NCBI RefSeq assembly: GCF_017115025.1
Contig: NZ_JABXKM010000099.1
Location: 1-64,000, forward strand
DNA from: Nostoc sp. NOS(2021)
Lineage (GTDB): Bacteria > Cyanobacteriota > Cyanobacteriia > Cyanobacteriales > Nostocaceae
Reading direction: 5' to 3'
DNA length: 64,000 nucleotides
The notes beneath the pieces were generated by a model. That model was not told where the DNA came from. It was given only the letters and a program-made list of their open reading frames with translations, and ran no database searches. The position numbers and the translations under genes were made by a program. Positions 48,236-58,846 of this stretch are shown in pieces; the first letter of the stretch is position 1, and the number at the start of each line of letters is the position of its first letter.

Positions 48236-50464
48236 CTATTTTTCCACAGCTTGGCGTAGAGCTAATTGCTGTTGTTTGATATTGGGTACGTAATTAATGC
48301 TAGAGTTTGATACACCATTAGCTACAACCCCAATCAGATTTAACTTACTTAACATGGCTGTCGCTTGAGTCAGCTGACTTCGGGTCACAATACCAATGCT
48401 TGCCACCATGACCACGCTACGACAAGATGATGCGGTAAGCATGGCATCCACCAAGCCGAGAACTGGGGAAGCATCTATGAGTACCAAATCATAGTTTTCC
48501 TCAAATGCTGCCATTAATTGCATCATCCGAGGGGAACTCAACAGATTAGCTGGGTCGGCAGGTTTGGGGCCAGCAGTCAAAATATCGATGTAGGCGGAAC
48601 CTGAGTATTGAAGACTAATTTGGTTGGGTAGAGTTGCATCACTAGCCAATAAAGTTGAAAGCCCCTGTTCATTAGGAAGATTCAGTTGTTCGTGCAGACT
48701 GGGATCACGTAAGTTGGCATCAATTAGCAACACCTTTTTGTGTAAACGGGCAGCACTCATTGCCAAACCCAACGCCAAGGCTGATTTACCCTCATCGGCT
48801 AAAGCTGAGGTGATCATCAAAGATTTTAAATTAGTAACAGTATTTAAAAGTTCAATGTTTTTGTAAATCAGATCCAGCGATTCCCAACGCGGTGGAGATT
48901 GCAATACCTGAATTGTCCAGGGAGCGAGAACTTCTGGCTTACCAAAAGGCAACTTGATCATTGATTCTTTAGGTTTGGCTGGCGGTAACTTGGGAGTTGT
49001 TCCCAACAACGGCATGGCCATTTGCTTCTCTAACTCAGCAGTGGTGTGAACTGCATCATCAGCCGATTCCCGAATAAAGGCAGCAATGCCTCCTAACATG
49101 AACCCAACCACAGCACCTAACAGCAAGTTCTGCTGGAGATTGGGGCCTAATTGTCCGCCTTTTTGAGGTTCTTCTACAACTTCCCAATTAAATCCACCCT
49201 TGGAAAGTTCTTGCCGCAATTGCTGTTCTGCTCTTAAAAGCTGCTCTAATCTTTCACGACTAAATTGCAACTGCGGTAGCATCCGATTGTAATAAGCCAA
49301 CAGAGGCGGGAAGCGTTTAATTTCAAGACGCAGCTCGTTTTCTTTCTGAGCCAAAGTTTGATCGCGAGCAGTTAAAGCAACTATAGTGGTCTGCGTTTCT
49401 ACTAGCTGACCAGCAAGGCTGAGATCAATTTGCCCAAGCTGTCCTCGTTCGAGAAGAGAATCTCCCGAAGTGAATCCACCATTAGACTTTCCGCCTAAAG
49501 TTCTTCCTACCTCTTGTTGCAATAATTCCTTCTGGCTCTGAAGCTGTTCTTTGAACTTTTGCACACTCGGAGTTTGATCTGTAAAGCGTAAGCGTTCCTG
49601 TGCTAGTGCGAGTTCGGTTTTTTGGATTTCGTTCAGTAAGCCTTGATAGCGAGTAGACTGACTCAGACGAGAAGCAACTAGAGCATTTTGAGGAGAACGG
49701 TTAAGTTGTTCTTCTAAAGATTTTTGACGTGCTAAAGCTTCCCCATATTGAGCGCGAGTTGTCTGTCTTTCTTGGGCAATATTGTTCAAAGCTGTCTCAA
49801 TCGCTTTGGCCTGTGACTCTGGATCAATTAAGTTCTGATTTCTGCGAAACCTTTGTAAATTTGCCTCAGACGCATTTACCTCTTCACTGGCTTTACTTAA
49901 CTGTTCCCTGATAATTTGCAGACCTTTTTGTAAACGCGAATTCTGTTGATCTTTGTTATATTCCACATAAACTTGTCGAATTGCACTCAGAACTTTTTGT
50001 GTCTTTTCTGGATTTCCAGCAGTGTATTCCACTTGAAAGATTTTAGTAGCGACATTATCTTCTTTGCTCCTTAATTGAGTTAAGACCAAAGAAGCTTTAA
50101 TCTCACTTGAACTTATATCTGGATAATCAGACTGAAGTTTATCAACTGCTTTTTGGATCAGTCCCGAACTCTGCATCAAGTTAAGCTGGGTTGCAGTATC
50201 TATAACCACATTAGAGTCAGTAAACTGGTTGTCTAACCCAGCACCTTCTGTCTTACCTTGATAGTTAGGTTCTACTAGCAGTTGCATTGAACTTTTATAA
50301 GTAGGTTTTGTCTTAAAAGTTACCACACCAGCAAGAGCGATAGAAGTAATAAATACTGCCAAAAACCAAGGAAATCTCCGTATAAGTACTGCAAATATTT
50401 GTCCGTAACCTAGTTCACTTTCAGAAGCTGGAGTTAAATGAGGATTTAGACTAGTTTGAACCAC
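48236..50464 (-). CDS. Wzc-like polysaccharide co-polymerase / BY-kinase-type ATPase
   Basis: Wzz domain with two TM segments, SALADEGKSALALGLAMSAARLHKKVLLIDANLRDPSLH, YDLVLIDASPVLGLVDAMLTAS. Confidence 0.93.
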   Translation of the reverse strand: MVQTSLNPHLTPASESELGYGQIFAVLIRRFPWFLAVFITSIALAGVVTFKTKPTYKSSMQLLVEPNYQGKTEGAGLDNQFTDSNVVIDTATQLNLMQSSGLIQKAVDKLQSDYPDISSSEIKASLVLTQLRSKEDNVATKIFQVEYTAGNPEKTQKVLSAIRQVYVEYNKDQQNSRLQKGLQIIREQLSKASEEVNASEANLQRFRRNQNLIDPESQAKAIETALNNIAQERQTTRAQYGEALARQKSLEEQLNRSPQNALVASRLSQSTRYQGLLNEIQKTELALAQERLRFTDQTPSVQKFKEQLQSQKELLQQEVGRTLGGKSNGGFTSGDSLLERGQLGQIDLSLAGQLVETQTTIVALTARDQTLAQKENELRLEIKRFPPLLAYYNRMLPQLQFSRERLEQLLRAEQQLRQELSKGGFNWEVVEEPQKGGQLGPNLQQNLLLGAVVGFMLGGIAAFIRESADDAVHTTAELEKQMAMPLLGTTPKLPPAKPKESMIKLPFGKPEVLAPWTIQVLQSPPRWESLDLIYKNIELLNTVTNLKSLMITSALADEGKSALALGLAMSAARLHKKVLLIDANLRDPSLHEQLNLPNEQGLSTLLASDATLPNQISLQYSGSAYIDILTAGPKPADPANLLSSPRMMQLMAAFEENYDLVLIDASPVLGLVDAMLTASSCRSVVMVASIGIVTRSQLTQATAMLSKLNLIGVVANGVSNSSINYVPNIKQQQLALRQAVEK

Positions 50465-50610
50465 TTTTATTATCCTTGTCTTTTCTACGAAAGGCTATGC
50501 CAACGAGACTTACGCTAAGAGATTCTCCGAAGAATACCTATTTTTTTTAACAAACCGCCAAGAGGAGAGAAAATAAATAGGTAATCTTATAGTGGAAAGA
50601 GATTCAGAAA

Positions 50611-51711
50611 TCAAATGAATAATTGATGCACGCCACAAGCTTGGTTAATAATTTGCTCAACTTTCCCAAAGAATGCTTTCTCTGAAAAGTTTGCTACTGC
50701 ATGATTACGGATGCGATCGTAATCCCAAGAAATGCCCTTGGCTTCTAGTAATGCAATTTGTAAGGATTCGGGTGTTTGCCTTTTGAAAAAGACTCCTGTT
50801 TCACCTAATATTTGAGTATCTAATACTCCACCTGCTCCATAGGCTATGACTGGTGTGCCACTAGCATTAGCCTCTACTGGAACTAATCCGTAGTCTTCTA
50901 GGGCTGCGACAATAATAGACTTGGCTTTGGAAAACAAGTCTTTGCGGGTTCTATCACTTACGTGTCCCAAGAACTCAATATTTTGTAATGCTTTGGATTT
51001 TAACCGTGCTTGTTCTGGTCCGTCACCTGATATTAATAACCGCCATCCTAGCCAATTGAAAGCTTCCACTATTATATCAAGACGCTTATAACTGATCATC
51101 CGGGCTGAGGCCAGATAATATTCATCTTTTATATCTGAAAAAAGAAATTTACTAGTATCAATTGGATAGTTCACCATCATTGCCTTTTTGCCATAAATAT
51201 TTTCAATACGGCGGGCAACAACACTGGAATTAGCAATATAGAGGTCAGGTTCCTGTGCATATTTCAGGTCTACCTTTCTCATTACTTGGAAAACTTGTTC
51301 GATTAAAGGAGCAAAATATCTATAGTCTCCGTACTCTCTTAAATAAGTTGCTGTATCCCATAAGAAACGGGTGACATTATGGCAAAAACAAATGTGGCGG
51401 GCATTGGGGTTTTTTCGCACTGCTTTGGCGAAACTGGTGCTACTGCTAATAATTAAATCGTAGTCTTGCAGATCCAAGGCACGAAAGGCAGGAAAATATA
51501 GAGGAGCCATCGACCTGAAATATTTTGCTGCACAAGGAATCTTTTGCAAGAAAGTTGTATTAACTATGCGATCGCCTAGATCAATAGTTTTTTCTGGATC
51601 GTACAAAGATGTGAAAATATCTGCTTCAGGATAGCGCTTACAAAGCAGTTCAAACACACGCTCTGCCCCACCTCGCTGGGTTAAATAATCATGGACTAGA
51701 GCAATTTTCAT
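50611..51711 (-). CDS. Glycosyltransferase family 4
   Basis: MKIALVHDYLTQRGGAERVFELLCKRYPEADIFTSLYD, EDYGLVPVEANASGTPVIAYGAGGVLDT. Confidence 0.93.
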   Translation of the reverse strand: MKIALVHDYLTQRGGAERVFELLCKRYPEADIFTSLYDPEKTIDLGDRIVNTTFLQKIPCAAKYFRSMAPLYFPAFRALDLQDYDLIISSSTSFAKAVRKNPNARHICFCHNVTRFLWDTATYLREYGDYRYFAPLIEQVFQVMRKVDLKYAQEPDLYIANSSVVARRIENIYGKKAMMVNYPIDTSKFLFSDIKDEYYLASARMISYKRLDIIVEAFNWLGWRLLISGDGPEQARLKSKALQNIEFLGHVSDRTRKDLFSKAKSIIVAALEDYGLVPVEANASGTPVIAYGAGGVLDTQILGETGVFFKRQTPESLQIALLEAKGISWDYDRIRNHAVANFSEKAFFGKVEQIINQACGVHQLFI

Positions 51712-51799
51712 GAATTTGACCTAAAGTTTCGATCAGGTTTGTTTGAACGCTCCCCAGCAAGTTACTATCAACAACTTTAGTGTCCCACAGTTAAATCGG

Positions 51800-51920
51800 C
51801 GGTTAGAAACCGCGTCTACACGAGGCTTTACCCACCTCCGTGGGTTAAGAACCCTTGATTTTGTATCAGTCCGCGCAGGCGGACGAGAGTTTGTGTAGCC
51901 GCGAATTCTATTCGCCCTGA
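51800..51920. repeat. Dispersed two-hairpin repeat, copy 1
   Basis: gtctacacgaggctttaCCCACCTCCGTGGGttaagaacccttgattttgtatcaGTCCGCGCAGGCGGACgagagtttgtgtagcc. Confidence 0.8.
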
Positions 51921-52098
51921 CTCTACGCCCCTACAGTCAATTCATTTCTTGCAAATATTTTTGGAACCGATATTAAGGACTTCCAACAAATAAATTATCC
52001 AATCTTGTGGGGTGGGCATCTTGCCCGCCTTTGGCTATGGGCTCTCGTGTCGCCCACCCCACAAGAAGTAGTTGAGTATTTTTTTATTTGTCAGTCCC

Positions 52099-53412
52099 TT
52101 ACCCAACTGCTACCAAGATTTTTTCTGGGGCGAAATAAGTGTTTTGCTCAGTTCGTAGTTGGTCGCATAGTCTGCCTTCCGGTAGTTCTACATCCTCGTA
52201 TGTGAGGACTTGATCTTTAGAAATATCTCGTTTTAGGCGACACCCTTCAGCTAAACCAATTGGTAGGAGATTTTGCTGTTGGACGATATCGGAATTCTCA
52301 CATTGTCCGTAGGTCATGTAGTAGCCGATGCCATCTAAGGTTTCTCCTGCTTTCAGGTCGATTTTGGCGGTGGTGACAACATCTACTAGCGGGCCTGCTA
52401 ATGGAGACATGACGGCATCACCGAATAGGACAGCACGCGCTACGGACAGGGGAACTTCAAAATGACAGAGGTGATAAGGAGTATAGAAGCTGTAAAGAGG
52501 GCCTTCGCCTAATTTGTATAAGTTGAGATAGTGGCGTTGCTTGGGGTCGTCATGAGTGGCAAATACATATACGCCTGGGCCAGGTTTTGCTCCAACTACA
52601 TAATCGACAATGCCGCCCAGTTCCTTGAGTTGTTCAACATCATATAACTGGGTCATTTCATCGACATAACCGTTGAAGTCATATCCCAGCATTCCCCGTT
52701 TGGCGACTTTCATCCCTGTGGCATTGGCAACGATCGCTTGCTCAAAGGAAATTTTGGTTCCATCGGCAAAGCTAGCCACCATGTGAGGCTTTTGACCCCA
52801 ACGTTTAGCAAATCCTTCCTGGGTAGTGGGATTGCGATAGGGGTCTTGGAGTCCTTTAATGTTACCGCATAATAACGGAGTTAAACCAATGCTTTTCACA
52901 AAGCGGTAAAGGTTCATTTGTACCCCTGGCTGATCACCATCACAAGCGCTGAGAATAACGCCTGCTTTGTCGGCATACACTTTCAGGATGGGGCCAATGG
53001 TGCCGTCGAGTTCGGCATTCATCATGATCACATGCTTGCAATGAGCGATCGCTTCCATGACGATCTGAGCGCCAAATTCCACTGCACCTGTGACTTCGAT
53101 TAATGCATCAATGCCCTCAGCCCGACACAGTAACTTAGCGTCTTCTGTGACTGCATATTTACCGTTAGCGATCGCATCTTCTAATTCGCTGACAGTTGCA
53201 ACAACTTGAATATCTTCAATTCCGGCTTCCGAATAAGCTTGTTTAGCTGCCTCAATCTGGCGATTGGAGATAGCTACTAACTCCATTCCTGGCACGGAGT
53301 TGACAATTTGGTTGGCAATTCCTCGACCCATAAAACCAGCACCAATCATTCCCACTTTGATAGGATTTCCTGCTGCTGCACGGGCTTGTAAGGCGCGATC
53401 GATAATAATCAT
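52099..53412 (-). CDS. NAD(P)-dependent oxidoreductase (homoserine-dehydrogenase-like) with C-terminal SAF domain
   Basis: IKVGMIGAGFMGRGIANQIVNSVPGMELVAISNR; C-terminal AEGCRLKRDISKDQVLTYEDVELPEG SAF-like. Confidence 0.85.
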   Translation of the reverse strand: MIIIDRALQARAAAGNPIKVGMIGAGFMGRGIANQIVNSVPGMELVAISNRQIEAAKQAYSEAGIEDIQVVATVSELEDAIANGKYAVTEDAKLLCRAEGIDALIEVTGAVEFGAQIVMEAIAHCKHVIMMNAELDGTIGPILKVYADKAGVILSACDGDQPGVQMNLYRFVKSIGLTPLLCGNIKGLQDPYRNPTTQEGFAKRWGQKPHMVASFADGTKISFEQAIVANATGMKVAKRGMLGYDFNGYVDEMTQLYDVEQLKELGGIVDYVVGAKPGPGVYVFATHDDPKQRHYLNLYKLGEGPLYSFYTPYHLCHFEVPLSVARAVLFGDAVMSPLAGPLVDVVTTAKIDLKAGETLDGIGYYMTYGQCENSDIVQQQNLLPIGLAEGCRLKRDISKDQVLTYEDVELPEGRLCDQLRTEQNTYFAPEKILVAVG

Positions 53413-53529
53413 GAACTAAACTCCTTTTTGGAACTGTTTATTGTGATACAAATTCTCGATAATTTTGCACTTAATAATTTGTTACAGCTAAATATTAAGT
53501 ACATTTTCACGGGAAATTGCTGGCTCGTC

Positions 53530-53636
53530 TACATGAGACTTAACCCACCTTTCCTTGCGGAATGCTACGTGAAGGTGGGTTAAGAACCCTTGATTTTGTA
53601 TTAGTCCACGGAGGTGAACTTGGTTTGTATAGCCAA
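53530..53636. repeat. Dispersed two-hairpin repeat, copy 2
   Basis: gtctacatgagacttaacccacctttcc...gaaggtgggttaagaacccttgattttgtattagtccacggaggtgaacttggtttgtatagcc; matches copy 1 plus a small insertion. Confidence 0.75.
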
Positions 53637-53719
53637 GCTAGTGCGGTCTTCTCTACGAGACGCTGCGCGATGGGGGTTTCCCCCATGAGCAACTGGCGTG
53701 CGATTTCTAATCGCCAGCG

Positions 53720-54958
53720 TCAAGTACTAACTAGCTGTTTGCTAGATGCTATAGAAGCAGTCTGTTTTTTCTGGCTGTGATTTTCGATAATTTGCTCCAC
53801 AGCATTTCTGTAGGCTTGGGCAAACTTTTCTTTGGTATGATTTGCTCTTGCATATTCCCATGCCTTATTAGACATCAGCTTTAGGTCTTCAACAGGCAAA
53901 TTGGAAATATTTCTAACTTTCGCCTTAATTTCTTCAAGGGAAAGATTCTCGAAAATCACACCAAAATCATGAACATCCACACCAGATTCATAGCTCAAAA
54001 TCGGAATTAATCCGGCTTGCAAGCTAGTTATTACTGCTCCTGCCTGTCCTTCAGAAACGGAAGGATAAACAAGTCCCAAACAATTATTTGTAACCTTTAA
54101 AAAGTCAGGGCTGCTAACATCAATCCAACCATAGGTGTGAATGTTGGGTGTTTCATACAGTTCTTTATAGAAAGCTTGCTCAAATTCTTTGTCGTTACTT
54201 ACCGGGCCACAAACTGTTAAATGGTATTCCGGCATTTGGGCAAAGGCATCTAAAACTAAGTCTAATCCTTTGAGGACTAAAGCACTACCACCAAACCACA
54301 GAAAATTCTTTCTTACCGCTTCAAAGTCTTTCTCGGCGGGAGAGGGATAAACGAGTGACGAAGAAATAGGAATACGATACATTGGTTTGTTCGCATATTT
54401 GAATGTATCAACTGTGAAATTGTTGCCTAATACGGTAGCATAATCGGCATATTCAATTCCCAAGTTGGGCGTTTCAAATCGCTGTGGACGTAGGGTAATA
54501 CCTTTGCGCTGTTGGAGTTCTAGAAGTCTGTTGCATTCAGCTGCATTGCGAAACACCATATTAGCAATGTCAACGTGGAAAATCTTGATGCAATCTTTAT
54601 TCAGTTTTGGTGCAAGCGCTTCTAGACGATGACGGATATCAATGAAAAATGCGTAGTCTTTTTGAGGAACGAATTTATCATTGTGGAATTGGATAACATC
54701 AACGTTATAGCCCAGGTCTAAAAAAGTTTGGGCGATTAGTAGACATTCCCAATTCCAACTCTGGTCATTGGGGATAGGCTGACCTGGTTTTATGAGAAAT
54801 GGTTCAATCCGATAAGAAAGAAGTACATTTCCTTTGGAAGGCTGTTTAGGCTTCAGGGAAACAACCTGTAAGGTCTTAGCGTAATTGATGCGAGCTTGGA
54901 CTTTTTTGGAGACGAAAGAGATAGTATTTTCGACACGAGATAGAATATTATTTGCCAT
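53720..54958 (-). CDS. Glycosyltransferase (GT4-like)
   Basis: KNFLWFGGSALVLKGLDLVLDAFAQMPEYHLTVCGPVS, LGLVYPSVSEGQAGAVITSLQAGLIPILSYESGVD. Confidence 0.85.
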   Translation of the reverse strand: MANNILSRVENTISFVSKKVQARINYAKTLQVVSLKPKQPSKGNVLLSYRIEPFLIKPGQPIPNDQSWNWECLLIAQTFLDLGYNVDVIQFHNDKFVPQKDYAFFIDIRHRLEALAPKLNKDCIKIFHVDIANMVFRNAAECNRLLELQQRKGITLRPQRFETPNLGIEYADYATVLGNNFTVDTFKYANKPMYRIPISSSLVYPSPAEKDFEAVRKNFLWFGGSALVLKGLDLVLDAFAQMPEYHLTVCGPVSNDKEFEQAFYKELYETPNIHTYGWIDVSSPDFLKVTNNCLGLVYPSVSEGQAGAVITSLQAGLIPILSYESGVDVHDFGVIFENLSLEEIKAKVRNISNLPVEDLKLMSNKAWEYARANHTKEKFAQAYRNAVEQIIENHSQKKQTASIASSKQLVST

Positions 54959-55018
54959 TTTTTCTACCTATATTAATGATTTTGCTCTCACATAAAAGCG
55001 CAGAGAAAGAGCCTATAG

Positions 55019-55576
55019 TTATCTGGAAGCTGTACCGCCAACAGTCATCATTCTCAACAAAGGCCAATTTAAATCTTTCTCAGATATTTCAGTCACATCT
55101 AGAGGCCAATCAATATTAAAGAATGAGTCGTCATAGCGTAAACCTCTTTCATACCCTGGCGTGTAAAATTCACCCACTTGATATACGACTTCAGTCTCAT
55201 CAGTGAGTGCTTGATAGCCATGAGCAAACATTTCTGGAACATACAAGGCGCGGCGATTTTCTGGAGTTAGTTCTACACCAATGTGTGATAAGAAGCTAGG
55301 AGATTCAGGACGCATATCAATAATTACGTCATAAATTGCGCCTTTAGTACAGCGAATTAATTTTGTTTCTGCTGCTGGAAGAATTTGATAATGCATTCCC
55401 CTGAGAGTGCCTTTTTTGTAGTTAAAAGACAGGTTACATTGAGCAACTGTTGGCTTTAATCCGTGTGCTTCAAATTCTTGAGCGCAAAAAGACCGAGCAA
55501 AAAAACCACGGTGGTCTGGCTTTTCTTCTAAGTCAATAATGAATGCATCTTTGAGTGCGGTTTCGGTGAAAATCAT
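55019..55576 (-). CDS. rfbC: dTDP-4-dehydrorhamnose 3,5-epimerase family (RfbC-like)
   Basis: DHRGFFARSFCAQEFEAHGL, NLSFNYKKGTLRGMHYQ, FAHGYQALTDETEVVYQVGEFYTPGYERGLRYDD. Confidence 0.93.
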   Translation of the reverse strand: MIFTETALKDAFIIDLEEKPDHRGFFARSFCAQEFEAHGLKPTVAQCNLSFNYKKGTLRGMHYQILPAAETKLIRCTKGAIYDVIIDMRPESPSFLSHIGVELTPENRRALYVPEMFAHGYQALTDETEVVYQVGEFYTPGYERGLRYDDSFFNIDWPLDVTEISEKDLNWPLLRMMTVGGTASR

Positions 55577-55686
55577 ATAATTCCTTTGAGATTAATGTTG
55601 AGTACAGAAAATACTTGCTAACTGCTTAGTGTTTGCGCCAGAAAATAACAGTAATGAACGGGGATTTAATAACCTACGAAAGGGTA

Positions 55687-56547
55687 CTAAGTCGAAACTT
55701 TAACTGTATCTGATGAAGAACGTAACTCTGCTCTGGGATAAGTATCATCCCAGTATTGGGTGCAGAGGTCTGGTCGTTCGGGAGGGTTGGCGGTGTAACA
55801 AAAGAATAGCGCTGATCGTTCTTCTGTGCGAACTCTGCCGTGATGCAAAGCATTTTTCGTATCTACAAGAATGACTGTACCTGCTGGGCCTGGGCAGGAT
55901 TTCCAAGCTGATTTGGGGATGACTGGTTTTACTTCTTCATCATCGATACCCAGATAGCCTGACTTCCAAAGTTTGTAATAAAGTCGAAAATAATTCCAAC
56001 TAAATAGGGAAGTTAAAGAGCGCGGAATGTATTCAAAAGGCCCAGCTTTTTGTTCTACATCATTCAAGTAAATAAAGATTTTGATAATGCGACGGTCTTC
56101 TGCATCGCTATGCCATAGTAATGTCCCAAACTGATGTTTGCTCTTGAAATCCTTGCGTAAATGTACACCATGAAAAGCAACAGGAAGACCAATATAATTT
56201 TCGATGATATTGAGCAGTCTTTTCTCTATCGCCCAAGCATAAAATTCTGGTAAAGCTGTAACTGTGGAAATTTGTGGTAACTTTTCATCTAGATGGTCGT
56301 TGTTGGGATTTTCCATCTGAGACAATTGATGGTAAGCAGCTTTGAGCAGTTCGGAGCTAGAGTTTAACCCTAAATCTGCCAATGTTGTGACGCAAACGCC
56401 ATCTTTTTTGAGAGCATTAAGGATGTTGCGATCGCATCCTTCCAATGCTGGCAAATTTCTGCTATGCTTCAACCGAGATACGTAGTATTCAAAGTCAGAA
56501 GACAGTGTAGATATTTTGCGTTTAATTGCACTAAACATGTCGTACAT
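55687..56547 (-). CDS. Putative Fe(II)/2OG-type dioxygenase (PhyH-like)
   Basis: FGTLLWHSDAEDRRIIKIFIYLNDVEQKAGPFEYIPRS (HxD), VDTKNALHHGRVRTEERSALFFCYTA (distal H and R). Confidence 0.75.
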   Translation of the reverse strand: MYDMFSAIKRKISTLSSDFEYYVSRLKHSRNLPALEGCDRNILNALKKDGVCVTTLADLGLNSSSELLKAAYHQLSQMENPNNDHLDEKLPQISTVTALPEFYAWAIEKRLLNIIENYIGLPVAFHGVHLRKDFKSKHQFGTLLWHSDAEDRRIIKIFIYLNDVEQKAGPFEYIPRSLTSLFSWNYFRLYYKLWKSGYLGIDDEEVKPVIPKSAWKSCPGPAGTVILVDTKNALHHGRVRTEERSALFFCYTANPPERPDLCTQYWDDTYPRAELRSSSDTVKVST

Positions 56548-56588
56548 CCCTTCTAGTTTTGATGTATATTTGTAAGTAATTTAGTAGC

Positions 56589-57596
56589 TTATGGCTTATA
56601 GCTTTGCACTTCTTGAGTAGATATTTCACTTGATTCTGCTAATCCTAACTCTTTACAAACCATCACGTCAAAAGCACACAAACTGACTAAAGCCAAAAAT
56701 GGAACTACTGTTTTGATGGCGGACATAGGCCATCTTCTTAAAGCACCTAAGAAAACTTTTAAATTGACTTCTTTACCGTTCTGCAAAAGCATCCGCCTGC
56801 AAAACTGCTTAGAATATCCATTCTCTTCCAGTTTCAAAATCACTTCGGGTATGTGTTTGTATTGCATTAACAGTGCAGATTTTGGTTCTTTCTGCCAATA
56901 ACTCACACCAACAACACATTCCAAATAAGTTTCTTTAGTGACAATTACACTACCATTAGCAGCACAATATCCAGCTAAATATGCTAAAGATATCCAGTTA
57001 TTCTCAGCGTCTTGCCAATTTTGTAAAGCGCGTTTTACTAGGTCAGTCCGGTAGATTGTAGCAGTCAGAAAAATAACTGCACCGACACTTTTTGATAAAC
57101 AATGTTCAAATATAGCTTTACCATCACCATCACCATCTTCACTATCTATATCAAACCAGCGATTACCAACAATTTTTGGTGGATGAACTGGTTCACCAGT
57201 AATTTGGTTCCGACCGGAAAAGTTGAGGAACAATAATGATAAATCTTCATGCTGCTTGAGTTTGCTAATCACATAAGCAATGGCTCTATCTTGAATTGGA
57301 TCATCATCACCAATTGTCCAAACATATTTTGTTATTGTAGAATTTAGGCAATACATAATATTTTTGACTACGCCTAAATTCTTTAAATTTTTATTTGATT
57401 TAAATGTAATATTGCTAAGTGTTCCTTGCCATTTTTGGATCACCTCCTGAGTATTATCTGTTGAACAATTATCAGAAACTAAAATTTCACAGTCATCTTC
57501 AAAACCTTTAATAGCTTGAGCCAGCCATGCTAACTGTTTATCAAGTAACTTAGCACGATTATAAGTCGGTATAGCAATGGTCAGTAATTTATGCAT
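56589..57596 (-). CDS. Glycosyltransferase family 2 (tandem paralog 1)
   Basis: KLLTIAIPTYNRAKLLDKQLAWLAQAIKGFEDDCEILVSDNCSTDNTQEVI, YVWTIGDDDPIQ. Confidence 0.93.
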   Translation of the reverse strand: MHKLLTIAIPTYNRAKLLDKQLAWLAQAIKGFEDDCEILVSDNCSTDNTQEVIQKWQGTLSNITFKSNKNLKNLGVVKNIMYCLNSTITKYVWTIGDDDPIQDRAIAYVISKLKQHEDLSLLFLNFSGRNQITGEPVHPPKIVGNRWFDIDSEDGDGDGKAIFEHCLSKSVGAVIFLTATIYRTDLVKRALQNWQDAENNWISLAYLAGYCAANGSVIVTKETYLECVVGVSYWQKEPKSALLMQYKHIPEVILKLEENGYSKQFCRRMLLQNGKEVNLKVFLGALRRWPMSAIKTVVPFLALVSLCAFDVMVCKELGLAESSEISTQEVQSYKP

Positions 57597-57685
57597 GGTA
57601 ATAAATAGTAGTCAATAAAATTGGTATATAAGTGGTTATCGCCAAGAACCAGTGTTAACAGGAATTTGGCAATTAACACACTAAA

Positions 57686-58639
57686 TTATCGGCTAGTCTC
57701 TAGTTGCTTGGGTGGAAAAAGAATTGCCCAAGCTGATATGCTTAACAAACGCAGGTAAGGAATAAATATCTTTATTGTCAAGAAAGGCCAACGTTTTAAA
57801 GCACCTAATAAGATTTTCAAGTCAGTTTTTTGTTGGAAATTCTGCCAAATCATTTCCTGACAAAATTTCTGAGGATATCCTACCTTTAGTAGTTTTATAT
57901 AAACTTCAGGTATGTAAGCATATCGCATTCTAAAGTTCCATGTTGGGTCAAGATCCAAAAGACTAGCGCCCATAGTACATTCTAAATAAGTGTCTTTAGT
58001 GACAATGATACTTCCATGAGCAGCGCAAAACGCAGTCCAATATGCTTGAGATGCCCAATTACTAGTAGCAGATGACCACTTTTGTAAAGCTTGTTGTACT
58101 ATATTTGTGCGATAAATTGCTGCTGATATAAAAAGTACACCACCAAAATTTTCGTTCAGATAACCTTGGAATACAGCTTTACCATCAACTCTTGGCTCGT
58201 CGTTATCACTATTTAACCAGCGTTCTACAATAAGTTGACCTGTTCGTTTTTCGCGACCAGAGAAGTTTAAAAACATTAGCGCTAAATCTGAATGTTTTTT
58301 TAGTGTTGTTAACACATAATCTAGAGTTCTCTCCTGAATTGGATCATCATCACCAATTGTCCAAACATATTTACTAGTTGGGGTTTTCAAACAACAAGCA
58401 ATATTAGCCATTACCCCGATATTTTCACTATTTTTGTTTGACGTAAATCTTACATTACTAAGAATTATCTGCCACTTTTTAATGACTTCATGAGTATTAT
58501 CTGTAGAGCAATTATCAGAAATAAAGATTTCACAGTCAGACTCAAACCCTTTAATAGATTTAGCTAACCAAGTCAGTTGTTTATCTAGAAGCTGGGCACG
58601 ATTGAATGTAGGAATGGCGATAGTAAGCAATTTATTCAT
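57686..58639 (-). CDS. Glycosyltransferase family 2 (tandem paralog 2; start likely at internal MNKLLTIAIPTFNR)
   Basis: MNKLLTIAIPTFNRAQLLDKQLTWLAKSIKGFESDCEIFISDNCSTDNTHEVI, nearly superimposable on the neighbour. Confidence 0.92.
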   Translation of the reverse strand: MNKLLTIAIPTFNRAQLLDKQLTWLAKSIKGFESDCEIFISDNCSTDNTHEVIKKWQIILSNVRFTSNKNSENIGVMANIACCLKTPTSKYVWTIGDDDPIQERTLDYVLTTLKKHSDLALMFLNFSGREKRTGQLIVERWLNSDNDEPRVDGKAVFQGYLNENFGGVLFISAAIYRTNIVQQALQKWSSATSNWASQAYWTAFCAAHGSIIVTKDTYLECTMGASLLDLDPTWNFRMRYAYIPEVYIKLLKVGYPQKFCQEMIWQNFQQKTDLKILLGALKRWPFLTIKIFIPYLRLLSISAWAILFPPKQLETSR

Positions 58640-58846
58640 ATTAAACTCAACTCTGTAGTTAATAAGAACCAGAACTAACAACAGCTTAGTAATTAGCAAG
58701 CTGCTTTCCAGTCTAATTTTTTATGCTTTGGTGGCAGAAACTTTATCAGAAATGCGCCTTTTAATTATTATTTAAATATTGTCTATCATCATCACAACAA
58801 TTAAATAATTAGTAATAAGAGGCATTTCCTTGCTTCTGTTTAGTAA

